Shown: positions 7,167 to 13,992, counted from the first letter of the stretch. The stretch is DNA of 25,338 bases from JABDOU01 sp041609995 (GCA_041609995.1 JBFIPU010000034.1:1-25338), one strand, 5' to 3'. Numbers and translations are program-made. The notes: generated by a model from the sequence alone, not told the origin.

Positions 7167-7940
7167 ATGACCCTTCTCACCACCAAGCAAGTGCAGGATC
7201 TCTTCAAGATCGATCGCTCCACCATCTACCGCATGGCCGAAGACGGTCGGCTGGCCGCCGTCAAGGTGGGCCGCCAGTGGCGGTTTCCCGCAGCACAAGT
7301 CCATGCTCTGGTAGGCACGACGCCGGCGCCGGCGACCAACGAGCAGCCCGGCGACAAATCCCTCGACATCCTGATTCCGACCGGAACCGCCCAGTCGATC
7401 GCCGACCTGGCAGCCGATCTCTTCAATGTCATGGCGGTGGTCACCGATATGGAGGGCCGGGCGCTCACGACCGTGGCCAACCCCTGCGGTTACTTCGATG
7501 CGCTGTTCGGCGGCCGCCCAGACGCGTGCGCCGAAGGGTGGCGGCAGCTGGGCGAGGAGGTGGAACTGGAGCCGCGGTTCGTTCCCAGCCACATCGGGCT
7601 GCTGTGCGCCCGCAGCTTCATTCGCTTGGGATCGGCGTTGGCCGGCATGGTGATCGTGGGCGGCGTGGCCCCCGAGGAATGGCCGCCGCCAGAGGCGGAG
7701 TTGTTGCGGATCGCCGGCGAAGCCGGAGTTGACGCGGATCTGGTTCGGCAACACATCAACGAGGTCTATTGGATTGACCGCCCGCACCAGAACTGGATCC
7801 TGCGAAATCTGTCAAGGGTGAGCGGTCTGATCTCCCGGTTGGCCGATGACCACGGCCGGCTGGTCAACAAGCTCGAAGCCATCGCCTCTCTTGCCGGAGC
7901 GGCGAGTACACCTACCACTCAAAAAGGAGAATCGTCGTGA
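7167..7940 (+). CDS. HTH (MerR/excisionase-type) regulator with PocR ligand-binding domain
   Basis: A 257-residue protein. Residues 1-50 form a small helix-turn-helix of the excisionase/MerR kind (LLTTKQVQDLFKIDRSTIYRMAEDGRL ... GRQWRF). After a linker, residues about 68-175 match the PocR sensory fold (LADLFNVMAVVTDMEG ... GMVIVGGVAPEEW), with cysteines at 107, 121 and 147 in the places where PocR domains usually carry them. The C-terminus (about 195-245) is helical. The ATG at 7167 has AAGGAG five bases upstream; upstream in-frame residues look non-coding. The stop overlaps the start of the oxidoreductase gene (GTGA), so the regulator is made with the enzymes. It probably senses a sulfur or redox signal; that is inference. 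Confidence 0.82.
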   Translation: MTLLTTKQVQDLFKIDRSTIYRMAEDGRLAAVKVGRQWRFPAAQVHALVGTTPAPATNEQPGDKSLDILIPTGTAQSIADLAADLFNVMAVVTDMEGRALTTVANPCGYFDALFGGRPDACAEGWRQLGEEVELEPRFVPSHIGLLCARSFIRLGSALAGMVIVGGVAPEEWPPPEAELLRIAGEAGVDADLVRQHINEVYWIDRPHQNWILRNLSRVSGLISRLADDHGRLVNKLEAIASLAGAASTPTTQKGESS

Positions 7941-9190
7941 AGAACCTGTTGGTCCTGGGCGCCGGAACCGCCGGCACCATGGCCGTCAACAAACTTCGCC
8001 CCCGGCTCGACGGCTGGGACATCACCATCGTCGATGAGGACGATATCCACTACTACCAGCCCGGCTATCTGTTCATGCCGTTTGGCAAATACACCCGGGC
8101 CGATCTCATCAAGCCCAAGCGCAGGTTCATCCCTGACGGCGTGAATCTGATCCTGGGGACCGTCGACCGAGTGGAGCCCGAGCACAACCAGGTATTGCTG
8201 ACGAGCGGAGCCACCTTGGCCTATGACCATCTGATCATCGCCACCGGCACCCACCCCACGCCGGAGGAGACGCCGGGCCTCGAAGGGGACGAATGGTATG
8301 AGACGATCTTCGACTTCTACACCATCGACGGCGCCGAAGCTCTCGCCCGCAAACTGGAGACGTGGGAAGGAGGCCGTTTGGTGGTCAACATCATCGAGCT
8401 CCCGATCAAATGCCCGGTGGCGCCACTCGAGTTCGCTTTTCTCGCCGACTCCTTTTTCAAAGAGAAGGGCATCCGTGACAAGGTCGAGATCGAATACGTG
8501 ACGCCGCTGTCGGGTGCATTCACCAAGCCGGTGGCGTCCCACCATCTCGGCGGCATGCTGGCTGAGCGCAACATCGTTCTCGAGTCCGACTTCTATCTGG
8601 AGCGAGTCGAAGACGGCAAGCTCATCTCCTACGACGAGCGGAAGATCGGCTTCGACATCCTGGTGACCGTGCCGGTGAACATGGGCGCCGAGTTCATCGC
8701 CCGCTCGGGCCTTGGCGACGAGTTCCGCCACGTGCCGGTCGACCGCCACACGTTCCTCTCCACCAAGCACGACAACATTTTTGCCCTCGGCGACGCGGCC
8801 GCCCTCCCCACTTCGAAGGCGGGCTCGGTTGCGCACTTTGCAGTGGATGTGTTCGTAGACAACTTCCTGGACTACATCCAGGGCAAGCCGATGACCGAAA
8901 AGTTCGATGGGCACGCCAACTGCTTCATCGAATCGGGCGCCGGCAAAGGGATGCTCATCGATTTCAACTACGAGACGGAACCGCTCACTGGCAAGTACCC
9001 GCTGCCGGTGGCCGGTCCGTTCTCCCTGCTGAAGGAGACGCAACTCAATCACTGGGGAAAGCTGGCGTTCCGGTGGATCTACTGGAACGTGCTGCTCCCC
9101 GGCCGGCCCATGCCGGTCCCGACCCACATGTCGATGGCCGGCAAGAACCCGGTCGAAGAACCACAACTCACATCAATTGGAGGTATGTGA
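7937..9190 (+). CDS. sqr: Sulfide:quinone oxidoreductase-like flavoprotein
   Basis: A 417-residue FAD enzyme. The dinucleotide-binding GAGTAG is at residues 8-13, the second FAD motif IIATGTHP near 100-107 and FALGDAA at 282-288. It has exactly two cysteines: Cys159 (PIKCPVAP) and Cys329 (HANCFIES). They match the redox pair retained in all sulfide:quinone oxidoreductases, while the third, N-proximal cysteine of classical enzymes is missing. The C-terminal WGKLAFRWIYWNVLLPG is amphipathic and suits attachment to the membrane, where electrons pass to quinone. RBS AAGGAGA lies six bases before the GTG. The end overlaps tusE (ATGTGATG). The neighbours suggest that sulfane sulfur is handed to carrier proteins. 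Confidence 0.85.
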   Translation: MKNLLVLGAGTAGTMAVNKLRPRLDGWDITIVDEDDIHYYQPGYLFMPFGKYTRADLIKPKRRFIPDGVNLILGTVDRVEPEHNQVLLTSGATLAYDHLIIATGTHPTPEETPGLEGDEWYETIFDFYTIDGAEALARKLETWEGGRLVVNIIELPIKCPVAPLEFAFLADSFFKEKGIRDKVEIEYVTPLSGAFTKPVASHHLGGMLAERNIVLESDFYLERVEDGKLISYDERKIGFDILVTVPVNMGAEFIARSGLGDEFRHVPVDRHTFLSTKHDNIFALGDAAALPTSKAGSVAHFAVDVFVDNFLDYIQGKPMTEKFDGHANCFIESGAGKGMLIDFNYETEPLTGKYPLPVAGPFSLLKETQLNHWGKLAFRWIYWNVLLPGRPMPVPTHMSMAGKNPVEEPQLTSIGGM

Positions 9191-9504
9191 TGCCAACGGC
9201 AACGATCGCCGGAACCGAAGTCACCGTCAACGACGAGGGCTTCATGACCGAGTACGACGAATGGACCGAGGAAGTGGCTGCCGAGCTGGCCGCCCAGATC
9301 GGCATCGAGTTGGGTGAGCGCCACTGGCAGGTCATCAAGTTCCTCCGGGAGGACTACACGGAGCAGGGCGAGACCCCCATGTTGCGCCGCGTGGCTGCCA
9401 TGAGCGGCGTCCCGACAAAGGAGCTGTTCCTGCTGTTCCCCAAGAAGCCGGCCAAGAAGATGGCATACATCGCAGGTGTCCCCAAGCCCCACGGCTGCGT
9501 CTAG
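9190..9504 (+). CDS. TusE/DsrC-family sulfur-relay protein, single cysteine
   Basis: A 104-residue protein of the DsrC/TusE/DsvC family. The C-terminal arm IAGVPKPHGCV carries the penultimate cysteine (CysA) that accepts sulfur. The second cysteine of true DsrC (CysB, eleven residues earlier) is replaced in KKMAYIAG, and no other cysteine exists. By family rules this makes it TusE-like: able to carry a persulfide but not to form the DsrC trisulfide. GGAGG is six bases before the ATG, and the ATG overlaps the stop of the oxidoreductase gene. With the neighbours it probably receives sulfane sulfur from sulfide oxidation. A role in tRNA thiolation is unlikely, as no TusBCD/MnmA genes are nearby. 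Confidence 0.9.
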   Translation: MPTATIAGTEVTVNDEGFMTEYDEWTEEVAAELAAQIGIELGERHWQVIKFLREDYTEQGETPMLRRVAAMSGVPTKELFLLFPKKPAKKMAYIAGVPKPHGCV

Positions 9505-9539
9505 TCAAGCGCAAGGCTGCCAGAGAAAGGAAAGCAGTC

Positions 9540-10073
9540 ATGACCACCACCCAGGATGCTCCCACCCTGGTCCCGGATTTCGGTGACGACAACACCGATC
9601 GCAAGATGTGTTTCATCGCCAGCAAGGGCACGCTCGACATGGTCTACCCCTCGCTGGTGATGGCCAATGCGGCGCTCGGCGAAGGCATCGAGACCCACAT
9701 CTTCTTCACGTTCTGGGGTCTGGACGTCATCACGAAGAAGCACATGGATGACCTCCAGTTCACCTGGCTGGGCAATACAGCCATGCATCCCCCGGGAGGC
9801 AGCATGCACATGCCCCAGGGCCTGGCCGGCATGCCGTTCATGACCAGGGTGGCGACCCGCATGATGAAGAAGCAGATCGCCGATCTCAATGTGCCCGAGG
9901 TGCCCGAGTTCGTGCAGATGATCGCCGACGCCGGGGGCCATCTGTGGGCGTGCAAGATGTCAGCCGACATGATGGAGCTGACCGAGGATGACCTCGTCGA
10001 CGAGGTGGAGGGCATCATCTCGGCCACGGACTTCATCGAGCTGAGTGAAGGCGCCCAGGTGATCTTCACGTAG
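9540..10073 (+). CDS. DsrE2-like sulfur carrier (DsrE/F/H family)
   Basis: A 177-residue protein of the DsrE/DsrF-like (DrsE_2) family. RKMCFIASKGTLDM begins the fold with Cys24. The family motif LWACKMSADMM carries Cys138, the likely sulfur-binding cysteine. The methionine-rich middle (MHMPQGLAGMPFMTRVATRMMKK) may be membrane-facing or bind a partner. GAAAGGAAAG lies upstream of the ATG, 35 bases after tusE. Relatives transfer sulfur together with TusA and rhodanese, neither of which is in the window. It is the last gene of the sulfur operon, ahead of a hairpin cluster. Confidence 0.85.
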   Translation: MTTTQDAPTLVPDFGDDNTDRKMCFIASKGTLDMVYPSLVMANAALGEGIETHIFFTFWGLDVITKKHMDDLQFTWLGNTAMHPPGGSMHMPQGLAGMPFMTRVATRMMKKQIADLNVPEVPEFVQMIADAGGHLWACKMSADMMELTEDDLVDEVEGIISATDFIELSEGAQVIFT

Positions 10074-10081
10074 CTGTATGT

Positions 10082-10232
10082 GCCGCCCTGCGGGCGGCTC
10101 GTGCGAGGTGATCGAATCCGCCGTGACGCGTACGCGACGGCTGTTGCTGGATCTGGGATCCTGCGGATCCCAGACTGGCGGGCTATCTCTGTCGTCAGAC
10201 GACCGCGGCGGACTTAGCAACGCTGGCGTTGC
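10082..10232 (+). terminator. Four tandem hairpins after the sulfur operon
   Basis: Four stems follow within 150 bases: GCCGCCC-TGC-GGGCGGC (10082-10098), CTGGGATCC-TGC-GGATCCCAG (10153-10173), GTCGT-CAG-ACGAC (10192-10204) and GCAACG-CTGG-CGTTGC (10217-10232). The first two share a TGC loop. None has a T-tract, as is common for actinobacterial terminators. The first is the best terminator candidate; the rest could be extra terminators or a structured RNA. The rest of the 10074-10331 gap shows no gene. Confidence 0.5.
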
Positions 10233-10331
10233 GTTCTAGCGCCCCTAGGCAACACCGACACTCGGTCACCACCGGTTGAGGATCTTGTCGACGTCGTCGG
10301 GCACGGTGCGAGCTATAGACTTCCGGGACTG

Positions 10332-10406
10332 GCCGGAGTAGCTCAGGGGTAGAGCAGCTCATTCGTAATGAGCAGGTCAGGGGTTCAAATCCCCTCTCCG
10401 GCTCCA
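10332..10406 (+). tRNA. tRNA-Thr (anticodon CGT)
   Basis: A complete cloverleaf. Acceptor GCCGGAG pairs with CTCCGGC (10396-10402), D-stem GCTC/GAGC, anticodon stem GCTCA/TGAGC around loop TTCGTAA with anticodon CGT at 10364-10366, T-stem AGGGG/CCCCT with loop TTCAAAT, discriminator T, and an encoded CCA end. G1-C72 and C2-G71 are threonine identity pairs. It reads ACG codons. Confidence 0.96.
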
Positions 10407-10512
10407 ACGACCACATCTTCATGCTCCCAGCTGAAACACCCAGATCCGGAAAAGGTTGCATGTTCCGCTGTCCCTCGTCCCGGCCCGGACAATCGTCGGA
10501 TGAGGTGGCGCG

Positions 10513-11151
10513 TTGAGGGATGAGGTGCGGCCCTGGCTGGTGCCGGTGGGCGCGGGAGTCGCCCTCGGTATCGGCTCGATCCTGGCGGATGGGGTCATCC
10601 CCTCCCGGTTCACCGACATCGTGGGCAACCTCGCCTCGCCCTGGGGTTTGGTGGCGTTCTTCGTCGGTCGCCGATCCGACCGACCCCTCCCGGGTGCGCT
10701 CGGCGGGGCGCTGGCGCTGCTGGTGGGAGTCGTCGTGTATTACCTGATCGGTTCGGTCCGCGGCTATCCCCTGGGCGGAACGGTGGTTGCCTGGCTGGCC
10801 GCCTCGCTCGTGATCGGCCCGGTAATGGGTGGGAGCGGGGCCGTCTCCGCCGGCCGGTGGCCATCGGTGCAGCGGCCGGCGGCGGCCGCACCCGCGGCGA
10901 TGCTCCTGGCCGAAGCCATCTTCTTCGTCGTCAGTCGCAGGGTATGGCGCTACGACCTGACGGCGGAGCCACATCGGCTGGCCGATGTCGCGATCGTCGT
11001 CCTCCTCTTGGCGGGAGTATTGGGGTTGCCAATCCTCCTCCTCCGAGAGCGGAGCCGTCTGTGGTCTCTCTACGCAGGCATCGTCGCCGTCGGCGCCATC
11101 GGCGGCTGGATCTATGTGTCGCTGGACGACCTCGTTCGCGGGCTCCGGTGA
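10513..11151 (+). CDS. Integral membrane protein, DUF6518-like
   Basis: A 212-residue protein with about six membrane segments (for example VGAGVALGIGSILADG, LGGALALLVGVVVYYLIG, AIVVLLLAGVLGLPILLL, YAGIVAVGAIGGWIYV). The opening, a short polar N-terminus, and the motif NLASPWGLVAFFVGR in the first loop resemble the DUF6518 family of actinobacterial membrane proteins of unknown function. The TTG start at 10513 has GAGGTGG four bases upstream; GTG 10525 is an alternative. It stands alone after the tRNA. The 106 bases between tRNA and gene show no clear promoter. Confidence 0.7.
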   Translation: MRDEVRPWLVPVGAGVALGIGSILADGVIPSRFTDIVGNLASPWGLVAFFVGRRSDRPLPGALGGALALLVGVVVYYLIGSVRGYPLGGTVVAWLAASLVIGPVMGGSGAVSAGRWPSVQRPAAAAPAAMLLAEAIFFVVSRRVWRYDLTAEPHRLADVAIVVLLLAGVLGLPILLLRERSRLWSLYAGIVAVGAIGGWIYVSLDDLVRGLR

Positions 11152-11165
11152 TTTGCGGCTGCCGA

Positions 11166-11196
11166 TTGAACTGTGGCGACGCAGGTCGCGTAGCCT
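11166..11196 (+). promoter_or_regulatory. Leaderless promoter of the GNAT gene
   Basis: TTGAAC (11166-11171) and TAGCCT (11191-11196) are 19 bases apart. The GTG start at 11203 lies six bases after the -10 box and lacks a ribosome binding site. Confidence 0.5.
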
Positions 11197-11202
11197 GAGT
11201 CC

Positions 11203-11757
11203 GTGAGGTACCCCACCGAGCCGGCCACGACCAGATTCTCTGATCTCGAGGCCCTCTTCGGTAGCAATGGCGCCTATTCAGGGTGTTGGTGCATGTGGAA
11301 CCGCCAGACGAACACGGAGTTTCAGCAAAACAACTACGAGCCGAATCGGCGCGCCCTGCGAGCAAAGCTCGCGCAGGGTCACGAGTTCGGGATCCTGGCG
11401 TATGAGGGTGAAGAGGTGGTGGGGTGGGCCGCGCTGGCGCCCCGTTCGGAGTATCCCCGGCTCGATCGATCGCCGGTCACGAAGCCGGTCGACGATACGG
11501 AGGTGTGGTCGGTGACGTGCTTCGTGGTCAAGAAGAGCCATCGGAATCGGGGGGTGGCCACCGAATTGCTCCATGCTGCCGAAGAACGAGCACGCGAGCT
11601 CGGCGCAAGCGTCCTCGAGGGGTACCCGGTGGTGCCGGAAGGTGCCCTCGACGACAACGCGGCGTGGCACGGCCTCGAGTCGATGTTCGTCAAGGCCGGT
11701 TTCACAGAGGTGGCGCGCCGGAAGCCGAAGCGCCCCATCTTTCGGAAGAGCCTGTGA
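11203..11757 (+). CDS. GNAT-family N-acetyltransferase
   Basis: A 184-residue acetyl-CoA-dependent acetyltransferase. The acetyl-CoA binding motif A is at residues about 105-140: VWSVTCFVVKKSHRNRGVATELLHAAEERARE, with the R-N-R-G-V-A pyrophosphate loop. The N-terminal segment SGCWCMWNRQTN, rich in cysteine and tryptophan, is found in a common but uncharacterised actinobacterial GNAT subgroup. The C-terminus (GLESMFVKAGFTEVARR) is the usual last strand. The GTG start is supported by the leaderless promoter. The substrate is unknown. The stop is followed by an overlapping mini-frame (TGATG) that ends at 11810. Confidence 0.85.
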   Translation: MRYPTEPATTRFSDLEALFGSNGAYSGCWCMWNRQTNTEFQQNNYEPNRRALRAKLAQGHEFGILAYEGEEVVGWAALAPRSEYPRLDRSPVTKPVDDTEVWSVTCFVVKKSHRNRGVATELLHAAEERARELGASVLEGYPVVPEGALDDNAAWHGLESMFVKAGFTEVARRKPKRPIFRKSL

Positions 11758-11810
11758 TGGCCGTGGGTGGGTCGACAGGCGGCGCTCTGCGCAGGTTTCG
11801 GGATCGATAG

Positions 11811-11834
11811 ATGTATTGATATACTTCTATATAT
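11811..11834 (+). promoter_or_regulatory. AT-rich promoter/operator of the ArsR gene
   Basis: An island of almost pure A and T in GC-rich DNA. TATACT (11820-11825) is a strong -10 box nine bases before the ATG. ATATA-CTTC-TATAT (inverted repeat, about 11819-11832) overlaps it, as expected for an ArsR-family repressor that blocks its own promoter. The -35 region is weak. Confidence 0.5.
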
Positions 11835-12140
11835 ATGCCGAGCAGCTCGGACACCGTCAGGTTCGCCAAAGCGATATCAGATGACACCCGGCAACGCATC
11901 ATGGATCTGCTGTGCTGTGACTGGCTGAGTGTCAATGATGTCGTGGCACGCCTCGGGGAGGTCTCCCAGCCCACGGTCTCACATCATCTCCGGATTCTCG
12001 ACGAAGCGGGGCTCCTGCACCGGAGAAAAGAAGGCCAGGTCGTGCTCAGCTCGCTCAATCAGGACCGGATGGCCGAGTGCTGCGGTGACCTGCTGGTCAC
12101 CTTCGCTCCCGATCTCAAGGAGAAATTCAATGTTGGTTAA
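11835..12140 (+). CDS. ArsR/SmtB-family metal-responsive regulator
   Basis: A 101-residue winged-helix repressor. The recognition helix is SQPTVSHHLRILDEAGLL (residues 45-62) and the wing follows (HRRKEGQVVLSSL). It has two adjacent-cysteine pairs: Cys27-Cys28 (LLCCDW) at the start of the helix-turn-helix and Cys82-Cys83 (AECCGD) in the C-terminal helix. Thiol sites of this type bind As(III), Sb(III), Cd(II) or similar ions. The placement is not the classical CxC of E. coli ArsR. The start is nearly leaderless. The gene overlaps the next by 11 bases, with that gene's AAGGAG inside its own end, so the two are co-translated. Confidence 0.88.
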   Translation: MPSSSDTVRFAKAISDDTRQRIMDLLCCDWLSVNDVVARLGEVSQPTVSHHLRILDEAGLLHRRKEGQVVLSSLNQDRMAECCGDLLVTFAPDLKEKFNVG

Positions 12141-12669
12141 GGAGTTCCTCGATGTTCTCGCAACGAAGCCCACGGCCACGCTGCGGTTCGAGTACAACCC
12201 GGGCGAGGCGGTGGCGGGCGGGTTCCACGTGACCGAGATCAAGAACACCACGTACGAGACGATCGACTGCGGCAACAGCCTGCACACGTGGAATGAGGTC
12301 ATTGTTCAGTTGTGGGTACCCGGTGATGCGCCGGTGGAAGCGAAACCGATGACCGCCGGCAAGTTCCTGCAGATCTGGGACCTTGTGGATGGCCGGCTGC
12401 GCCTGGACCGCGATGCCGAGATACGCATTGAGTACGGCGATGCCCAAACCCGTACCGCCCTGTACCACGTCGAGGCCATCGCCGAGGCCGACGGGTCGAT
12501 GTCCATCGCGCTGGCTCCACAACGCACGCTGTGCAAGCCGCGGGAGATCTTGGTTCCCGTCAACCCCGGCTCCGACCAGCTCGCCGATGCGTGCTGCGGC
12601 CCCACCAACGAGACCGTGCTTCCGTTGCCGCAGCGGCAGGGATCCTCTGGCGCGGCCGGGTGCTGCTGA
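12130..12669 (+). CDS. Cysteine-rich DUF6428-like protein linked to ArsR
   Basis: A 179-residue protein resembling the DUF6428 family, which is often found beside arsenic-type regulators. GGFHVTEIKNTTYETIDCGNS (residues about 30-50) and IVQLWVPGD are the recognisable parts. The C-terminal tail has paired cysteines, DACCGP (155-156) and the final GCC (178-179); Cys47 and Cys135 are single. The tail looks like a flexible thiol metal-binding arm. AAGGAG is seven bases before the ATG. No arsenate reductase, ArsB/ACR3 pump or ArsM is nearby. It may sequester a metalloid or deliver it to the regulator; that is inference. Confidence 0.72.
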   Translation: MLVKEFLDVLATKPTATLRFEYNPGEAVAGGFHVTEIKNTTYETIDCGNSLHTWNEVIVQLWVPGDAPVEAKPMTAGKFLQIWDLVDGRLRLDRDAEIRIEYGDAQTRTALYHVEAIAEADGSMSIALAPQRTLCKPREILVPVNPGSDQLADACCGPTNETVLPLPQRQGSSGAAGCC

Positions 12670-12697
12670 TCCCCGTGGTCGACGAGGGACCTACAGG

Positions 12698-12703
12698 TAG
12701 GGT
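12698..12703 (+). promoter_or_regulatory. Possible -10 box of the sigma factor gene
   Basis: TAGGGT lies seven bases before the ATG at 12711, the leaderless geometry seen elsewhere in the window. The -35 region is poor. No GGGAAT-N18-GTT pattern of SigR/SigH-type autoregulation was found here. Confidence 0.3.
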
Positions 12704-12710
12704 TGCCCGG

Positions 12711-13271
12711 ATGGCGAATCAGGACACCTTCGAAGAAGACGCGCTGACATACGCCGGCCAGCTCTATGCGGCCGCGCTGCGAATGACCCGTAATGCAGCC
12801 GATGCCGAGGACCTGGTCCAGGAGACCTTCCTCAAGGGTTTTCGCTCGTATCACACCTTCAAAGAAGGGACCAACCTCAAGGCGTGGCTCTACCGAATCC
12901 TCACAAACAGCTACATCAACAACTACCGGAAGAAGACCCGCCGTCCGCAGGAGGTGGAGCTTGGTGAGCTCGAAGACGTGTACCTCTTCAAACGGCTTCA
13001 CAGCAACGCCAGCACGGGCGGCGCCACCCGGTCAGCCGAAGAAGAAGCGCTGGAACGATTCACGAATCCGCTGATCCGAACCGCGATCGAAGAGCTACCC
13101 GACACATTCCGACTCCCGGTTCTGCTGGCGGATGTCGAGGGCTTCTCCTACAAGGAGATCGCAGAGATCATGGACGTTCCCATCGGCACCGTGATGTCCC
13201 GCCTGCACCGGGGAAGAAAAGCGCTGCAGAAGCAGTTGTACGAGCTAGCACAAGAGCGCGGGCTGGTGTGA
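12711..13271 (+). CDS. sigR: ECF sigma factor of SigR/SigH type
   Basis: A 186-residue sigma-70 family member. Region 2 (residues about 10-75) has DAEDLVQETFLKGFRSY and NLKAWLYRILTNSYINNYRKK, nearly identical to the SigR/SigH group that controls thiol-oxidative stress genes in actinobacteria. Region 4 (about 120-175) has LPDTFRLPVLLADVEGFSYKEIAEI and IGTVMSRLHRGRKAL. A zinc anti-sigma gene follows, as in that group. An in-frame GTG at 12675 would add 12 residues; SigR proteins with extended N-termini are known, so a second isoform is possible. The TGA at 13269 overlaps a GTG (GTGA) that starts the mini-ORF relay to the anti-sigma gene. Confidence 0.9.
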   Translation: MANQDTFEEDALTYAGQLYAAALRMTRNAADAEDLVQETFLKGFRSYHTFKEGTNLKAWLYRILTNSYINNYRKKTRRPQEVELGELEDVYLFKRLHSNASTGGATRSAEEEALERFTNPLIRTAIEELPDTFRLPVLLADVEGFSYKEIAEIMDVPIGTVMSRLHRGRKALQKQLYELAQERGLV

Positions 13272-13460
13272 GACGTGACACCCCCCAGAGGCTCCTCAAT
13301 ACATCGCCATGAATACAGCCCCATGAATACAGCCCCATGAATACAGCCCCATGAATACAGCCCGATGGTTCCAGCTCCGCGTAGACGGCAGTAACGAACA
13401 GCTCCATGAAACATCAATGAGTCCATTGAAGGCGGTGCGATGACTGCGGTGATCCGATGA
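13268..13460 (+). other. Stop/start relay of six mini-ORFs linking sigma and anti-sigma genes
   Basis: From the sigma factor stop to the anti-sigma start, every reading frame that ends restarts by a four-base overlap. The chain is GTG 13268 (14 codons), ATG 13309, 13323 and 13337 (each MNTAP), ATG 13351 (30 codons), ATG 13440 (MTAVIR), then ATG 13457 of the anti-sigma gene. The overlaps are one GTGA followed by six ATGA. The arrangement is seen directly; that ribosomes use it is inference. Confidence 0.6.
13307..13362 (+). repeat. Four perfect tandem copies of a 14-base unit
   Basis: CCATGAATACAGCC is repeated four times without a mismatch, followed by a decayed piece (CGATGG). The unit length (3 x 5 - 1) and its internal ATGA mean each copy ends the previous five-codon frame and opens the next. 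Perfect identity suggests recent expansion. Confidence 0.95.
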
Positions 13461-13702
13461 ACTGCAGCAAAGTCGCCGAGCAGGTCTATGCGTACCTCGA
13501 CGGGGAGGGTCTGGCCTGGCGGCGGCGGCGGATCGAAAGGCACGTCAACGGGTGTATCGACTGCACCGAGGTGGTGCAGTTCGAGCGACAGGTTCTGCAG
13601 CTCGTCAAAGAGGCATGTGAGGAAGAGGACGTGCCACCGGAACTTTTTGGGCGGCTGCAAGCGTTAATAGATAAAGAACGCAATGGTGAGTTGGAGCAGT
13701 AG
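13457..13702 (+). CDS. rsrA: RsrA-like zinc anti-sigma factor
   Basis: An 81-residue anti-sigma factor of the ZAS family. HVNGCIDC is the H-x3-C-x2-C motif (His29, Cys33, Cys36). Cys3 lies 26 residues before the histidine, the same spacing as Cys11-His37 in Streptomyces RsrA, and Cys54 matches the later RsrA cysteine. In the family, disulfide formation expels zinc and frees the sigma factor, so this pair should sense thiol oxidation. There is no good ribosome binding site before the ATG, which fits re-initiation from the preceding mini-ORF (ATGA). In Streptomyces sigR and rsrA are directly coupled; here a 185-base gap separates them. Confidence 0.88.
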   Translation: MNCSKVAEQVYAYLDGEGLAWRRRRIERHVNGCIDCTEVVQFERQVLQLVKEACEEEDVPPELFGRLQALIDKERNGELEQ

Positions 13703-13740
13703 ATCCGTTCAGCCATGTCGATGAGAGAAGGATGTCGGCC

Positions 13741-13768
13741 CGGATGACACCAGTCGGATGACACCAGC
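13741..13768 (+). repeat. Two copies of a second 14-base unit with internal ATGA
   Basis: CGGATGACACCAGT and CGGATGACACCAGC stand in tandem. As in the earlier array, the unit is 14 bases and contains ATGA. The frame MSMREGCRPG (ATG 13715) ends on ATG 13744, MTPVG ends on ATG 13758, and MTPA ends at 13772 in CTGA. The surrounding gap 13703-13908 holds no gene. A further GTGA pair (VTLEPGR, 13846-13869) leads into the 12-base repeat array. Confidence 0.7.
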
Positions 13769-13908
13769 CTGATTACCCTGTCTCTTCATCTTGGCGGGCT
13801 AACACAACCGCTGCCCAGGCTCTCAGCATTCGCTCAGAAAGAGCGGTGACGCTGGAGCCAGGCCGGTGAGGGCCGCTCGGGAGCAACTCGGGGGATGGCT
13901 CGAAGAAC

Positions 13909-13992
13909 GGCTTCGAACACGGCTTCGAACTCGGCTTGGAACACGGCTTCGAACACGGCTTCGAACACGGCTTCGAACTCGGCTTCGAACTC
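13909..13992 (+). repeat. Seven tandem 12-base units with TTCGAA cores before the zinc-finger gene
   Basis: GGCTTCGAACAC or GGCTTCGAACTC is repeated seven times, with one TTGGAA variant at 13937, a decayed copy before (13897-13908) and a partial copy after (13993-14001). All three forward frames are open through the array: one reads RTRL repeats from GTG 13866, one reads NTAS from ATG 13895, and one reads GFEH/GFEL in frame with the gene at 14014. The array may be a leader, a set of phased protein sites, or an N-terminal extension of the next protein. Confidence 0.9.

Noticed and set aside
12675..12712. SigR/SigH-type autoregulatory promoter (GGGAC at 12686 with GTT at 12702)
   Set aside because: The spacing between the two boxes is 11 bases, far from the 17-19 needed by that sigma group.
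13307..13362. CRISPR array
   Set aside because: The units are 14 bases and directly adjacent; there are no spacers or cas genes.
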